Source: Pacificimonas aurantium (lineage in GTDB: Bacteria; Pseudomonadota; Alphaproteobacteria; Sphingomonadales; Sphingomonadaceae). From it: a stretch of DNA of 64,000 bases. The notes beneath the pieces were generated by a model. The model had not been told where the DNA came from, searched no databases, and saw only the letters and a program-made list of their open reading frames with translations. Shown piece after piece: positions 35,223 through 43,688 of the stretch (its first letter is position 1; the number at the start of each line of letters is the position of its first letter). The DNA lies in contig NZ_JAGSGB010000002.1 in assembly GCF_020092905.1 (NCBI RefSeq), positions 1,054,001 through 1,118,000 on the forward strand. Reading direction: 5' to 3'. A program made the translations under genes and the position numbers.

Positions 35223-38009
35223 GTGGCGTTGAGCAAATTGTTATCCGGCCGAGCGCAGACATACCGCCCCGGCTTTCTTGCGCGTTTGTTTGCTTCCGGA
35301 AAATGGAAGCTGACCCTGGACCCGAGACTGTCCGGGCGCATCCGGTTGCGCCAGGAAGGTGATATCGAGCTTGCCTGCCTCGATATTGTGTCGATTTCGG
35401 CCAGCAAGGCTCTGCTGTGGCACAGCGTTGAGATCCGCTCTCGCGGCAGAACGGATGCTCTGTCCGGCCTGACTGGTGAAGCAGCCGCGCAATTGGTCAC
35501 TGACCTTCACGCCTTCATCAATACCCATCTCTTCGGCCTGATTGGCGCCGAAACGGGCCGCTTGCACGATGTCGATGCCCAGCTTCGGAAAATCACCGAA
35601 GGCAGCAGGCAGTATCTCGCTCAGGCCGATCTTGGCCGGGCGATTGCCAGCGTGCCAGGCGATGCGGCGGCCGCCCTCGCGCATCCGCTCTTGAATTCAC
35701 AGTTAATGCCGGCCAAGCTCAAGGCGTCTCTGCCGCCTTCGTTCACCTTCCTGACGGATCCGGGCGTTCGCCAAGCCTATAATGAAGCATTCGTCGCCGC
35801 GGAGCTGGAAACATTCGGGCCGTTCTTCGACGATCTCGACGGGCGGTCCCTGTCCGATCAGCAACGCGAAGCCTGCATTCGCCTCGAGGACAACAATTTG
35901 CTGGTCGCCTCGGCGGGCTCGGGCAAGTCCGCGACCATGGTCGGCAAGGTTGCTTATGTTCTGGAAAAGCAGCTCTACCGGCCGGAGGAGATCCTGCTTC
36001 TGGCTTTCAACAAGAGTGCTGCCGATGAATTGAAGACCCGGATCGCCCGGCAGCTGCAGGTCGAGGAAAGCGAGCTGGCTTGCCGCGTCACGACGTTTCA
36101 TGCGCTGGGACGCGGCATTATCGAAGAGGTCGAGGGGCGGCCGCCCCAACTGGCCAATTGGGTCGAGCACCCTGCCGGCGAAACCAAGGTCATCGAAGAG
36201 ATCATTCAAGCCTTGGTCGAGAGCGATCCGGAGTTCGCGCGGATGTGGAGCGATCTGCTGGTGGTGCATCCCAAGGCCGACATTCCGGTCGAGGTCTTCG
36301 ACACCGAAACCGACTACAATCGCTATGTCTCCGATCGCCTCAGGAAGGGCTCTGCCACGATCGGCTCGCTTGCCGGCACTATCGTCAAGTCCCTGCAGGA
36401 GCAGAAGATCGTCAACTGGCTGTGGCTGCATTCGGTTGCCTTCGAATACGAGCGGCAGATCGCAGTCGAAGACGATGATGGTACGGTGCGCCACCTCCAT
36501 CCCGACTTCTATTATCCGCAGGCTGACACGGTGCATGAGCACTTCGCGCTCAACGCCGATGGGACCTCGCCATTTGCGGACTATGCCGTGCATGCCGAGA
36601 GCAAGCGGCAGGCCTATCGCCGCAAAGGCATCGACTTCTTCGAAACGACGTCAGCCCAGGCCAGCAGCGAAACGCTTTTGAGCACGCTCGAAGCCGAGTT
36701 GGCGCAGCGCGCCGTGCCATTGGAGCGCAGGGACTATGCCGAGATCACCAAGGCGCTCGAGCCGGTGGTGATCAAGCATTATCACAAGCTCATATCGATC
36801 TGCATCAAGCACATTCGCGCCAGCCATTTGACGCTCGACATGCTGCTCGAACGCGCCAAAACCCTGCACGACAAGGAGCGGGCAAAGCTCTATGCCCGGG
36901 TCGTCTGGTCGATCGCGCAAGGCTATTCCCGCCGCCTGGAAGAGACCGACCGGATCGATTTCGATTCCATGATCGCCGATGCCGTCAGGCTTGTCGAAAC
37001 CGGCCGCTATCAGAGCCCCTATTCGCTGATTCTTGTCGACGAGTTCCAGGATATCTCCGAACCGCGCGCCAATCTCATCAAGGCGCTCAAGCAGCAGGTG
37101 GCGTTCAGCAAGGTATTCGCCGTCGGCGACGACTGGCAGTCGATCTATCGCTTTGCCGGCTCAGACATCACGATCTTCACGCAGTTCGAGGCCAATTTCG
37201 GAGCAAGCTGGCGGGGGCGCCTGGAACAGACCTATCGCTGCAATCAGCTGATTGCCGAGACGGCCGCGAAATTCGTCCAGCGCAATCCGGAACAAATCGC
37301 TAAGGCGGTTCGCTCGACACGACCCGCCATCGCGCGGTCGATCCGGGTCATTCCCATCGATGATGAGCGCGGCAGACCCGATTTTGCCAAGGCTTGCCAT
37401 CGCCTGCTCGAACGGCTCGACACGGCTCTGGGCGGTATGGCCGCGCAGTGGCGCAAGGAGCCGAACGCCAAGCTCAAGGTTCTGGTGTTATGGCGGTACA
37501 ATCTGCTCGATCCGTTCGCAGGACGTCCGCCCGCCTTTGCCCATATCGAGGTTTCGGGGATGTCCTTTCACCGGGCCAAGGGGCTTGAGGCGGATTACAC
37601 GGTTCTGCTCGACGTGAGCGAGGGCGACTACGGCGTGCCGAGCCGCATCGAGGATGATGAACTGCTCAATCTGGTTATCCCCCGTCCTGAGACTTACGCA
37701 TATGCCGAAGAACGACGTCTGTTCTACGTTGCGCTGACGCGCTCCAGCCGGGGCGCCTATCTTATGACCAATAGCCGGCAACCGTCCCGCTATATTCGGG
37801 AGCTGTGCGAGATCGCGGGCGACGAGATTCGCTTTGAAACGATCGAAGGCGCGGCGCTGCGTCAATGCCCCAAATGCCTGGTCGGGCAGATGGTCGAAAA
37901 GCGCAACAGGAACGGCGCGGTGTTTTGCGGATGCAACCAGTTTCCCGAATGTCGGCATAGTGAAGGAGCCGAGACGCCTTCAACCGCACGCTTGCGACGA
38001 CGCGCATAA
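35223..38009 (+). CDS. UvrD/HelD-like superfamily 1 helicase with topoisomerase-type zinc finger
   Basis: A 928-residue SF1A DNA helicase. The N-terminal region of about 200 residues resembles that of helicase IV (HelD). Walker A is ASAGSGKSATM near residue 231, motif Ia LLAFNKSAADEL, motif II LVDEFQDIS near 606, and motif III GDDWQSIYRFAGSD near 640; ALTRSS lies near the end of the motor. The C-terminus (about 881-912) has a four-cysteine zinc finger CPKCLVGQM...CGCNQFPEC as in topoisomerase I tails, probably for single-stranded DNA contact. The start is a GTG. Similar helicases occur in defence islands, sometimes as effectors; here it stands alone after the TIR cluster. Confidence 0.85.
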   Translation: MALSKLLSGRAQTYRPGFLARLFASGKWKLTLDPRLSGRIRLRQEGDIELACLDIVSISASKALLWHSVEIRSRGRTDALSGLTGEAAAQLVTDLHAFINTHLFGLIGAETGRLHDVDAQLRKITEGSRQYLAQADLGRAIASVPGDAAAALAHPLLNSQLMPAKLKASLPPSFTFLTDPGVRQAYNEAFVAAELETFGPFFDDLDGRSLSDQQREACIRLEDNNLLVASAGSGKSATMVGKVAYVLEKQLYRPEEILLLAFNKSAADELKTRIARQLQVEESELACRVTTFHALGRGIIEEVEGRPPQLANWVEHPAGETKVIEEIIQALVESDPEFARMWSDLLVVHPKADIPVEVFDTETDYNRYVSDRLRKGSATIGSLAGTIVKSLQEQKIVNWLWLHSVAFEYERQIAVEDDDGTVRHLHPDFYYPQADTVHEHFALNADGTSPFADYAVHAESKRQAYRRKGIDFFETTSAQASSETLLSTLEAELAQRAVPLERRDYAEITKALEPVVIKHYHKLISICIKHIRASHLTLDMLLERAKTLHDKERAKLYARVVWSIAQGYSRRLEETDRIDFDSMIADAVRLVETGRYQSPYSLILVDEFQDISEPRANLIKALKQQVAFSKVFAVGDDWQSIYRFAGSDITIFTQFEANFGASWRGRLEQTYRCNQLIAETAAKFVQRNPEQIAKAVRSTRPAIARSIRVIPIDDERGRPDFAKACHRLLERLDTALGGMAAQWRKEPNAKLKVLVLWRYNLLDPFAGRPPAFAHIEVSGMSFHRAKGLEADYTVLLDVSEGDYGVPSRIEDDELLNLVIPRPETYAYAEERRLFYVALTRSSRGAYLMTNSRQPSRYIRELCEIAGDEIRFETIEGAALRQCPKCLVGQMVEKRNRNGAVFCGCNQFPECRHSEGAETPSTARLRRRA

Positions 38010-38057
38010 GGCCGGGTCTGCGGTCGTAACGAAGTACAATTCGCCCCAATGACGGCC

Positions 38058-38723
38058 TCATCCGCCGAGCGGACGCTCGTCGGTTTCCGGAGCACCGGTT
38101 GTTCGGCGGTATCGCCCCTTCCGCCGCGATCCGACATAGCAGATCAGGTTCGCCGTTTTCAGCGCGGCGATGTCGCGGCGCGCGGTTTTGAGGCTGACTT
38201 GCCACAAGGCCATGATCTCGCTGGCGCCGCAGCGATCGCCTTCGGCGAGTCTGGCCAGAAACCAGTATTGGCGCTCATTGAGTTCAGCCCGATCAGGGTC
38301 ATTCATAGGGTCGCGATTAGAGTCATCTTTAGGGTCATTTGGCCGGTGATCGGCAGGTCTCCTGCCCCCGGCAAACTCGCCGACGACATAGGCGCCCCTG
38401 GCCGCCGCCAGCGCATAGCGATCGACTGGCCCTGACAGTTTGGCGGCCACCGGTCCCTCGATGATCCCGAGGACGAAAGCGCGAATGACGGGTGAGGACA
38501 CCACGAGACGCAAGAAAAACACCGTATCGGGACCGTGTTGGCCCGAAAGCCAGTGTTTGACTGTGCGCTCGCTGGCATGGGTCTGGCGCATGATCTGCTT
38601 GACCGCGCGGTGGCTGTCGCCGTGCTCCTTGCGCAGCAGTTCGGCCATGGTTTGCGCATAGATCTGGCGCGTGGCCAGGACACCTTTCCATGGCGGTAAT
38701 TTCCTGCCCTTTTTCTGCAACAT
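38058..38723 (-). CDS. HTH DNA-binding protein, probable regulator of the recombinase cassette
   Basis: A 221-residue basic protein, not assigned to a named family. An N-terminal helix-turn-helix-like segment (RAVKQIMRQTHASERTVKHWLSG, about 38-60) and a C-terminal winged-helix-like segment (RCGASEIMALWQVSLKTARRDIAALKTANL, about 165-195) flank a charged linker. It is divergent from the recombinase, and the shared 112-base promoter region holds a perfect 31-base palindrome, so autoregulation plus recombinase control is likely. An excisionase-like role is the alternative. Confidence 0.7.
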   Translation of the reverse strand: MLQKKGRKLPPWKGVLATRQIYAQTMAELLRKEHGDSHRAVKQIMRQTHASERTVKHWLSGQHGPDTVFFLRLVVSSPVIRAFVLGIIEGPVAAKLSGPVDRYALAAARGAYVVGEFAGGRRPADHRPNDPKDDSNRDPMNDPDRAELNERQYWFLARLAEGDRCGASEIMALWQVSLKTARRDIAALKTANLICYVGSRRKGRYRRTTGAPETDERPLGG

Positions 38724-38782
38724 CTTCCGGTCTCTCCGCAGTTAAACTGGTCGAGGTGCGGAAGCGGCGGCGAGGCCACGTG

Positions 38783-38813
38783 CTGAGGCGGTCGGTTGCC
38801 CGGACCGCCTCAG
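38783..38813. promoter_or_regulatory. 31-base perfect inverted repeat between HTH regulator and recombinase
   Basis: CTGAGGCGGTC (38783-38793) and GACCGCCTCAG (38803-38813) with a 9-base spacer, about 20 bases before the recombinase start. It could be the operator of the divergent HTH protein, or the recombination half-site pair (attP-like), which serine recombinases often keep beside their own gene. Confidence 0.6.
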
Positions 38814-38835
38814 GTAAAGCAGGAAAGGGCAAGGT

Positions 38836-40404
38836 TTGCCGAGATGGGATCTTAACGACGACAACCGATCCGAGCCGGCACCTCTGGTGCGCGCGGCCGA
38901 ATATGTCCGCATGTCGACCGATCATCAGAAATATTCGACTGAAAGCCAATCCGACGCGATCCGGCAATATGCTGAAGCGCGCGGGATCGAGATCGTGCGC
39001 ACCTATGCCGATGCTGGCAAGAGCGGGCTCAAGATCGAGGGCCGCGATGCGCTCAGGCAGTTGATCGAGGATGTTGAGGCCGGCACGGCCGATTTCACAT
39101 TGGTGCTGGTCTATGACGTCAGCCGCTGGGGCCGGTTCCAGGACGCCGACGAGAGCGCTTACTACGAATATATCTGCCGGCGCGCCGGCATCGCGGTGCA
39201 ATATTGCGCCGAGCAATTCGATAATGATGGCAGCCCGGTCTCGACCATCGTCAAAGGCGTCAAGCGCGCCATGGCCGGCGAATATAGCCGCGAGCTTTCG
39301 ACCAAGGTGTTTGCCGGGCAAGGCCGGCTGATCGAAAAGGGATTTCGCCAGGGCGGCCCGGCCGGGTTTGGTTTGAGGCGCACGCTGATCGACGAACATG
39401 GCGCGATCAAGGGGGTGCTGGTCCGCGGCGAGCACAAGAGCATCCAGACCGACCGGGTGATCCTCACGCCTGGGCCGGACGAAGAGGTCGCGCTGGTGCG
39501 CGATGTCTACCGCGCCTTTGTCCATGAGGGGCGAAGCGAAAGCGTGATCGCGGCCGATCTCAATGCGCGCGGCCTTACAACCGATCTTGGCCGGCCCTGG
39601 ACGCGCGGCACGGTCCATCAGCTGCTGATCAATGAGAAATATGTCGGCGACAATGTCTGGAACCGCCGCTCGTTCAAGCTCAAGAAGAAGCGGGTGCACA
39701 ACGCGCCCGAGATGTGGATCCGCGCCGACGGCGCGTTCGAGGCGATTGTCGAGCGCGAGCTGTTCGAGGCGGCACGCGCGATCATCGCGGCGCGCTCGTT
39801 CCGCTTGAGCGATGAGGAGATGCTTGAGGCCCTGGCCGAACTTTACCAGCGTCAGGGCATGCTTTCGGGGATCATCATCGACGAATGCGAGGCCATAGCC
39901 TCGAGCAGCGCTTACAGTTCACGGTTCGGCAGCCTGCTCAGGGCTTATAGCCTGGTCGGGTTCACCCCGGAGCGGGACTATCGCTATGTCGCGATCAACC
40001 GCGAATTGCGCCAGCTTCATCCTGGCATCCTGCGCGAGGTGCTCGACGGTCTGCAGGCAAGCGGCAGCGAGGCGTGGCAGGAGGACGAGAGCGACCGGGT
40101 GATCGTCAACAGCGAATTCAGCGTCTCGGTGGTGATCGCGCGCTGTTTCGAAACCCCGACGGGGCTTTTGCGCTGGAAGCTGCGTTTCGACACCTCGCTT
40201 GCCCCTGACATTACCGTGGTCGTGCGCATGGACCGCGCCAATCGCGCCCCGTTCGACTACTACCTGTTCCCGCGCCTCGAGAAACTGGCCGACAGGGTCC
40301 GGCTGAGCGAAGACAATGCGCTGGCCCTCGACGCCTACCGCTTCGATGACCTCGACCTGCTCTACACCATCGCCGCTCCTATCCCCTTACCGGAGGCTGC
40401 CTGA
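38836..40404 (+). CDS. Large serine recombinase without zinc ribbon
   Basis: A site-specific recombinase of 522 residues. The N-terminal resolvase domain has AEYVRMSTDHQ with the nucleophile Ser27 and Arg25, and DVSRWGRFQD near 95 with further active-site arginines. The recombinase domain (DNA binding) covers about 165-310 (GRPWTRGTVHQLLINEKYVGDNVWNR). The C-terminal 200 residues lack the CxxC zinc ribbon that helps large serine recombinases tell att sites apart. The start is a TTG after GGAAAGGGCAAGG. It overlaps the following ParB-like gene by one base. It probably mobilises or inverts this cassette. Confidence 0.9.
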   Translation: MPRWDLNDDNRSEPAPLVRAAEYVRMSTDHQKYSTESQSDAIRQYAEARGIEIVRTYADAGKSGLKIEGRDALRQLIEDVEAGTADFTLVLVYDVSRWGRFQDADESAYYEYICRRAGIAVQYCAEQFDNDGSPVSTIVKGVKRAMAGEYSRELSTKVFAGQGRLIEKGFRQGGPAGFGLRRTLIDEHGAIKGVLVRGEHKSIQTDRVILTPGPDEEVALVRDVYRAFVHEGRSESVIAADLNARGLTTDLGRPWTRGTVHQLLINEKYVGDNVWNRRSFKLKKKRVHNAPEMWIRADGAFEAIVERELFEAARAIIAARSFRLSDEEMLEALAELYQRQGMLSGIIIDECEAIASSSAYSSRFGSLLRAYSLVGFTPERDYRYVAINRELRQLHPGILREVLDGLQASGSEAWQEDESDRVIVNSEFSVSVVIARCFETPTGLLRWKLRFDTSLAPDITVVVRMDRANRAPFDYYLFPRLEKLADRVRLSEDNALALDAYRFDDLDLLYTIAAPIPLPEAA

Positions 40405-41303
40405 TGTCTGCCGTGCGTTCCAGCGGTGTCGAAATGATCCCGATTTCGCGGATCACGGTGCTCAACTCGCGGGCGCGCAACAAGCGCCAGCACCGCGAGA
40501 TCGTCAACAATATCGAGGCCATCGGGCTCAAGCGCCCGATCACGGTGGCGCGCCATAACGGTCCGGGCGGTGCGCGTTATGATCTGGTCTGCGGCGAAGG
40601 CAGGCTCGAAGCGTTCCAGATGCTCGGTCAGAGCGAGATCCCGGCGGTGGTGATCGAGGCCAGCGAGAGCCAGTGCCTGGTGATGAGCCTGGTGGAAAAC
40701 ATTGCCCGCCGCACGCCGCGTCCGATCGACATCATGCGCGAGATCGGCGCCTTGCGCGCACGGGGCTATAACGACACGGCGATTGGCGAAAAACTCGGGG
40801 TCGGCGCGTCCTGGGTCAACATGATCGCTTCGCTGCTCGAACGCGGCGAGGAGCGTCTGGTCGCCGCGGTCGAAACCGGCGTTATCCCGATCACGCTGGC
40901 GATGGAGATTTCCAAGGCCGAGAGCGAGGAAGCCCAGACCCTGCTCCTCGACGCCTATGAGACCGGCAAGCTCAGAGGCAAGAAGCTGGCGGCAGCGCGG
41001 CGTATGCTCGACATGCGCATGCGTGCGCAGGGCAAGGGCCTGCCTTCGGGGCGACTGGGCCGCAAGGGCAGCGGCAGGCGGATGACCGCCAACGATCTCA
41101 TGCAGGTCTATCAGCGCGAGGCGGAAAAGCAGCGGCTCCTGGTCAAGAAGTCCGATTTCACGCAGACGCGGCTCTTGTTCATTGTCGAGGCGCTCAAAGA
41201 CCTGCTCACCGACGAAAGCTTCCTTAACCTGCTCAGAGCCGAAGGCCTGGCGACGATGCCGCGCGCGCTGGCGATGCGGATTGCGGGAGAGCACGATGGC
41301 TGA
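40404..41303 (+). CDS. ParB N-terminal domain protein (recombinase-associated)
   Basis: A 299-residue ParB/Spo0J-fold protein. The ParB nucleotide-binding (CTPase) domain covers about residues 10-110, with CGEGRLEAFQML as the GExR motif and VMSLVENIARR after it; a helix-turn-helix follows (DTAIGEKLGVGASWVNMI, about 125-145). There is no adjacent parA. The one-base overlap with the recombinase and eight-base overlap with the next gene show a single operon. A role as accessory DNA-clamp for recombination, or partition of an excised element, is inferred. Confidence 0.88.
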   Translation: MSAVRSSGVEMIPISRITVLNSRARNKRQHREIVNNIEAIGLKRPITVARHNGPGGARYDLVCGEGRLEAFQMLGQSEIPAVVIEASESQCLVMSLVENIARRTPRPIDIMREIGALRARGYNDTAIGEKLGVGASWVNMIASLLERGEERLVAAVETGVIPITLAMEISKAESEEAQTLLLDAYETGKLRGKKLAAARRMLDMRMRAQGKGLPSGRLGRKGSGRRMTANDLMQVYQREAEKQRLLVKKSDFTQTRLLFIVEALKDLLTDESFLNLLRAEGLATMPRALAMRIAGEHDG

Positions 41304-42225
41304 ACGGATCGACGATCCTGGAGAGCGCATCCATCAGGCGTTCGAAAGCCAGTTCGTGACCATACCCGTTGCAAGCATCGTGCCGCTCAAGACGCTGCCC
41401 GACGGCGCGCGCGAAGGCCGAACCTTCGCGCAGGTGCTTTCCTCGATCAAGGCGGTCGGACTGATCGAAGCCCCGGCGGTCATGGCCGATACGGCCAAGA
41501 CCGGATCCTACTTCCTGCTCGATGGGCATTTGCGGATCGAAGCGCTGAAAGAGCTTGGTATCGAACAGGTCGAATGCCTGGTCGCCACTGATGACGACAC
41601 CTATACCTATAACAAGCGGGTCAACCGGATACCGCCGATCCAGGAGCACCGAATGATCGCCCGGGCCATGGATCGCGGGGTGGCGGCGACCGATATTGCC
41701 GAGGCGCTCAACCTGCAGGTGGAATCGGTCATCCGGCGCTTTCGCCTGCTCGAGGGCATCAGCCCCGAAGCGGCCGAGATGCTGAAAGACACGCCCTGCT
41801 CGATGAAGGTGTTCGACATTTTGCGGCAGATGTCGGCGGTGCGGCAGATCGAGGCGGCGGACCTGATGATCGGACAGAACAATTTTTCGATCATGTTCGC
41901 CCGCGCCCTTCGCGCGGCGACCCCGGACAATCAGCTGGCGACAGCCAAGAAAGGTAAAGGCGCCGGCATACCGACGCCGTCCGGCCAGCAGATTGCGCGC
42001 ATGGAGCGCGAGCTGGCGGCGCTGCAGACACAGGTCAAATCGGTCGAGGAAACCTATGGCATCGACAATCTGCATCTGACGGTGGCACGCGGCTATATCG
42101 CCAAGCTCCTGGCCAATGGCCGGGTGGCGCGCTGGCTCGCCAGCCACCGCCAGGAATATCTCGGCGAATTCGAAAAGATTGCCGAGATCGACACGCTGGC
42201 ACCGATCGCCGAGCAGGACGCCTGA
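41296..42225 (+). CDS. ParB/RepB-like partition protein (recombinase-associated)
   Basis: A 309-residue protein with a ParB-type N-terminal domain (IPVASIVPLKTLP; FLLDGHLRIEALKEL near residue 80, where DGHLRIEA replaces the usual GxRRxxA), a helix-turn-helix (GVAATDIAEALNLQVESVIRRFRLL) and a C-terminal region like that of plasmid RepB proteins. It starts eight bases inside the preceding ParB-like gene. Two different ParB-fold proteins behind a serine recombinase and no ParA is an unusual set. Confidence 0.83.
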   Translation: MAERIDDPGERIHQAFESQFVTIPVASIVPLKTLPDGAREGRTFAQVLSSIKAVGLIEAPAVMADTAKTGSYFLLDGHLRIEALKELGIEQVECLVATDDDTYTYNKRVNRIPPIQEHRMIARAMDRGVAATDIAEALNLQVESVIRRFRLLEGISPEAAEMLKDTPCSMKVFDILRQMSAVRQIEAADLMIGQNNFSIMFARALRAATPDNQLATAKKGKGAGIPTPSGQQIARMERELAALQTQVKSVEETYGIDNLHLTVARGYIAKLLANGRVARWLASHRQEYLGEFEKIAEIDTLAPIAEQDA

Positions 42226-42368
42226 GCCAGCCAATGGGGACCCGGACCCGATAAGCGCGGGGACCATGGGAGACGCCGCACGCTGGGGCGGATCGAGCAT
42301 GGTGGTGGGAATGGCGGCGAACCCGCAGGAAGCCCACCAGGCTGGCCGCCATCAGGTCCAGCCGTCCC

Positions 42369-42391
42369 GCGGAAGCTCCACCAGCTTCCGC
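42369..42391. repeat. Perfect 9-base inverted repeat (hairpin 1)
   Basis: GCGGAAGCT, loop CCACC, AGCTTCCGC. It is seven bases upstream of a larger hairpin, about 145 bases after the RepB-like stop. It could be a terminator or a protein-binding site of the recombinase cassette. Confidence 0.6.
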
Positions 42392-42398
42392 ACCACAG

Positions 42399-42433
42399 AT
42401 CGGCGTGCCGGAGACGCCATCCGGCACGCCGAT
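42399..42433. repeat. Perfect 14-base inverted repeat (hairpin 2)
   Basis: ATCGGCGTGCCGGA, 7-base loop, TCCGGCACGCCGAT, followed by a short T-containing stretch. It is stable enough for an intrinsic terminator, but a 14-base perfect dyad is also what a recombinase crossover or ParB-type site would look like. Confidence 0.6.
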
Positions 42434-42626
42434 TTCCATCGATTCCAGAGCGTTCGGCTTTTGGCTGCATGCCGGTGCGGCTGGCGACGTGAACTTGGAC
42501 GATGCCCGCAAAAAAGTGGCATTCTTCACCCTGCTGAGATAACGTCCCGCGAACCAGATGATCGGTCTTAAGAAGATCTGAGGCAAATATAGTCTAGCGC
42601 GGCCGTTCAAGAGAAAGGAGGCGAGC

Positions 42627-43637
42627 ATGTCGACGAAGCAAATACTCGCGCTCCTGAATTCGCACATCGACGGCGATGAAGATCAGCTCCTGTCGATCGC
42701 CTTGCAGATCGCGGCTCAGGAAGCCCGTCAGGGCCGGGCCGAAGACGCCGACAAGCTCAAGCGCCTTGTTCAAAAGGCGCGCGATCAACGCCGCACAGGC
42801 TCTCCTGCTGGCGGTCAGACACCCATCCCGCTGGCGCGTCCTCGGGGTGAATTGCAGGGCTTGGTCGAGAGCGCCTATCCCAAGGTTACGCTGTCGAGCA
42901 TGGTGCTGTCTGATGATCTCGCCAAGCGGCTTGAGCGGATCGTTCGTCAGCAGCAGGAACGTGTGACCCTGCGCGAGCACGGCCAGACCCCGACGACGCA
43001 TATGCTTCTGGTCGGCCCGCCCGGGACCGGCAAAACGATGACCGCCTCGGCCCTGGCGGGCGAATTGCGACTGCCTCTCTTCACCGTGCGCCTTGAAGCC
43101 CTGTTCAGCCGCTTTTTCGGCGAAACCGCGGGCAAGATGCGCCTTCTGTTCGATCAGATCGCACAGACGCGCGGCGTCTATCTACTCGACGAATTCGATG
43201 CGATCGGCGCGCGCCGGGGCGATCCGAACGATGTTGGTGAAATCCGCCGCGTGCTCAACTCGGTTCTGGCCTTCATGGAAGAGCCCAACTCGACCGACAG
43301 CCTTGTCCTGGCGGCGACCAATCATGTTGAGATTCTGGACGAGGCTCTGGCGCGCCGCTTCGATGAGGTGATCGAGTACACGCTGCCGGACACCGTCTCG
43401 GCGCGGGCCATTATCGAACGGCGCCTGGGTAAGTTCAAATTCGCGGCGAAGGAATGGGGCGCGCTCGAAAACGCGCTGGGCGGCCTCAGCCAGGGCGAAT
43501 TGGTTCGGGCGGCCGATGCGGTCGTCAAGGATGCCATTTTGGAGGGGGCGTCGAAGGTTTCACCAAAGGCACTGCGAGATGCCTTGGAAAACCGGCAGAC
43601 ATTGAGGGGCAAGTTCCGTCGTCAATCCAGCCGTTAG
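42627..43637 (+). CDS. AAA+ ATPase (subtilase-associated)
   Basis: A 336-residue classic AAA ATPase of the FtsH/katanin-like core type. A helical N-terminal region of about 85 residues precedes the motor; Walker A is LLVGPPGTGKTMTAS near residue 130, Walker B VYLLDEFDAIG near 187, sensor 1 LAATNH, and the arginine finger is in ALARRFDEVIEY. It has no protease domain of its own, but the next gene, 51 bases away, encodes a subtilase. The pair would work as a chaperone-protease. An AGGAGG ribosome site lies six bases before the ATG. Confidence 0.9.
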   Translation: MSTKQILALLNSHIDGDEDQLLSIALQIAAQEARQGRAEDADKLKRLVQKARDQRRTGSPAGGQTPIPLARPRGELQGLVESAYPKVTLSSMVLSDDLAKRLERIVRQQQERVTLREHGQTPTTHMLLVGPPGTGKTMTASALAGELRLPLFTVRLEALFSRFFGETAGKMRLLFDQIAQTRGVYLLDEFDAIGARRGDPNDVGEIRRVLNSVLAFMEEPNSTDSLVLAATNHVEILDEALARRFDEVIEYTLPDTVSARAIIERRLGKFKFAAKEWGALENALGGLSQGELVRAADAVVKDAILEGASKVSPKALRDALENRQTLRGKFRRQSSR

Positions 43638-43688
43638 GCAGGCTCCGCCAACGGATAGACTGGAACGCGAACGAACGAGCAGGATTTT

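Larger units (their letters stand above)
42226..42626. other. Gene-free 400-base region with two hairpins
   Basis: I see no convincing gene here. Two perfect inverted repeats sit in the middle (42369-42391 and 42399-42433). The last 100 bases are more A+T-rich and lead into a strong AGGAGG ribosome site for the AAA ATPase, so a promoter for the next pair is probably at 42,520-42,600. Confidence 0.6.

Noticed and set aside
38335-39699. 454-codon minus-strand open frame opposite the recombinase
   Set aside because: It overlaps both the recombinase and the HTH gene in a shadow frame and shows no domain.
41233-42300. 355-codon minus-strand open frame opposite the ParB-like genes
   Set aside because: Antisense shadow of two overlapping ParB-fold genes with clear motifs.
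42226-42571. Possible small protein in the gap after the RepB-like gene
   Set aside because: Translation is low in complexity and motif-free, and two perfect hairpins interrupt the region.
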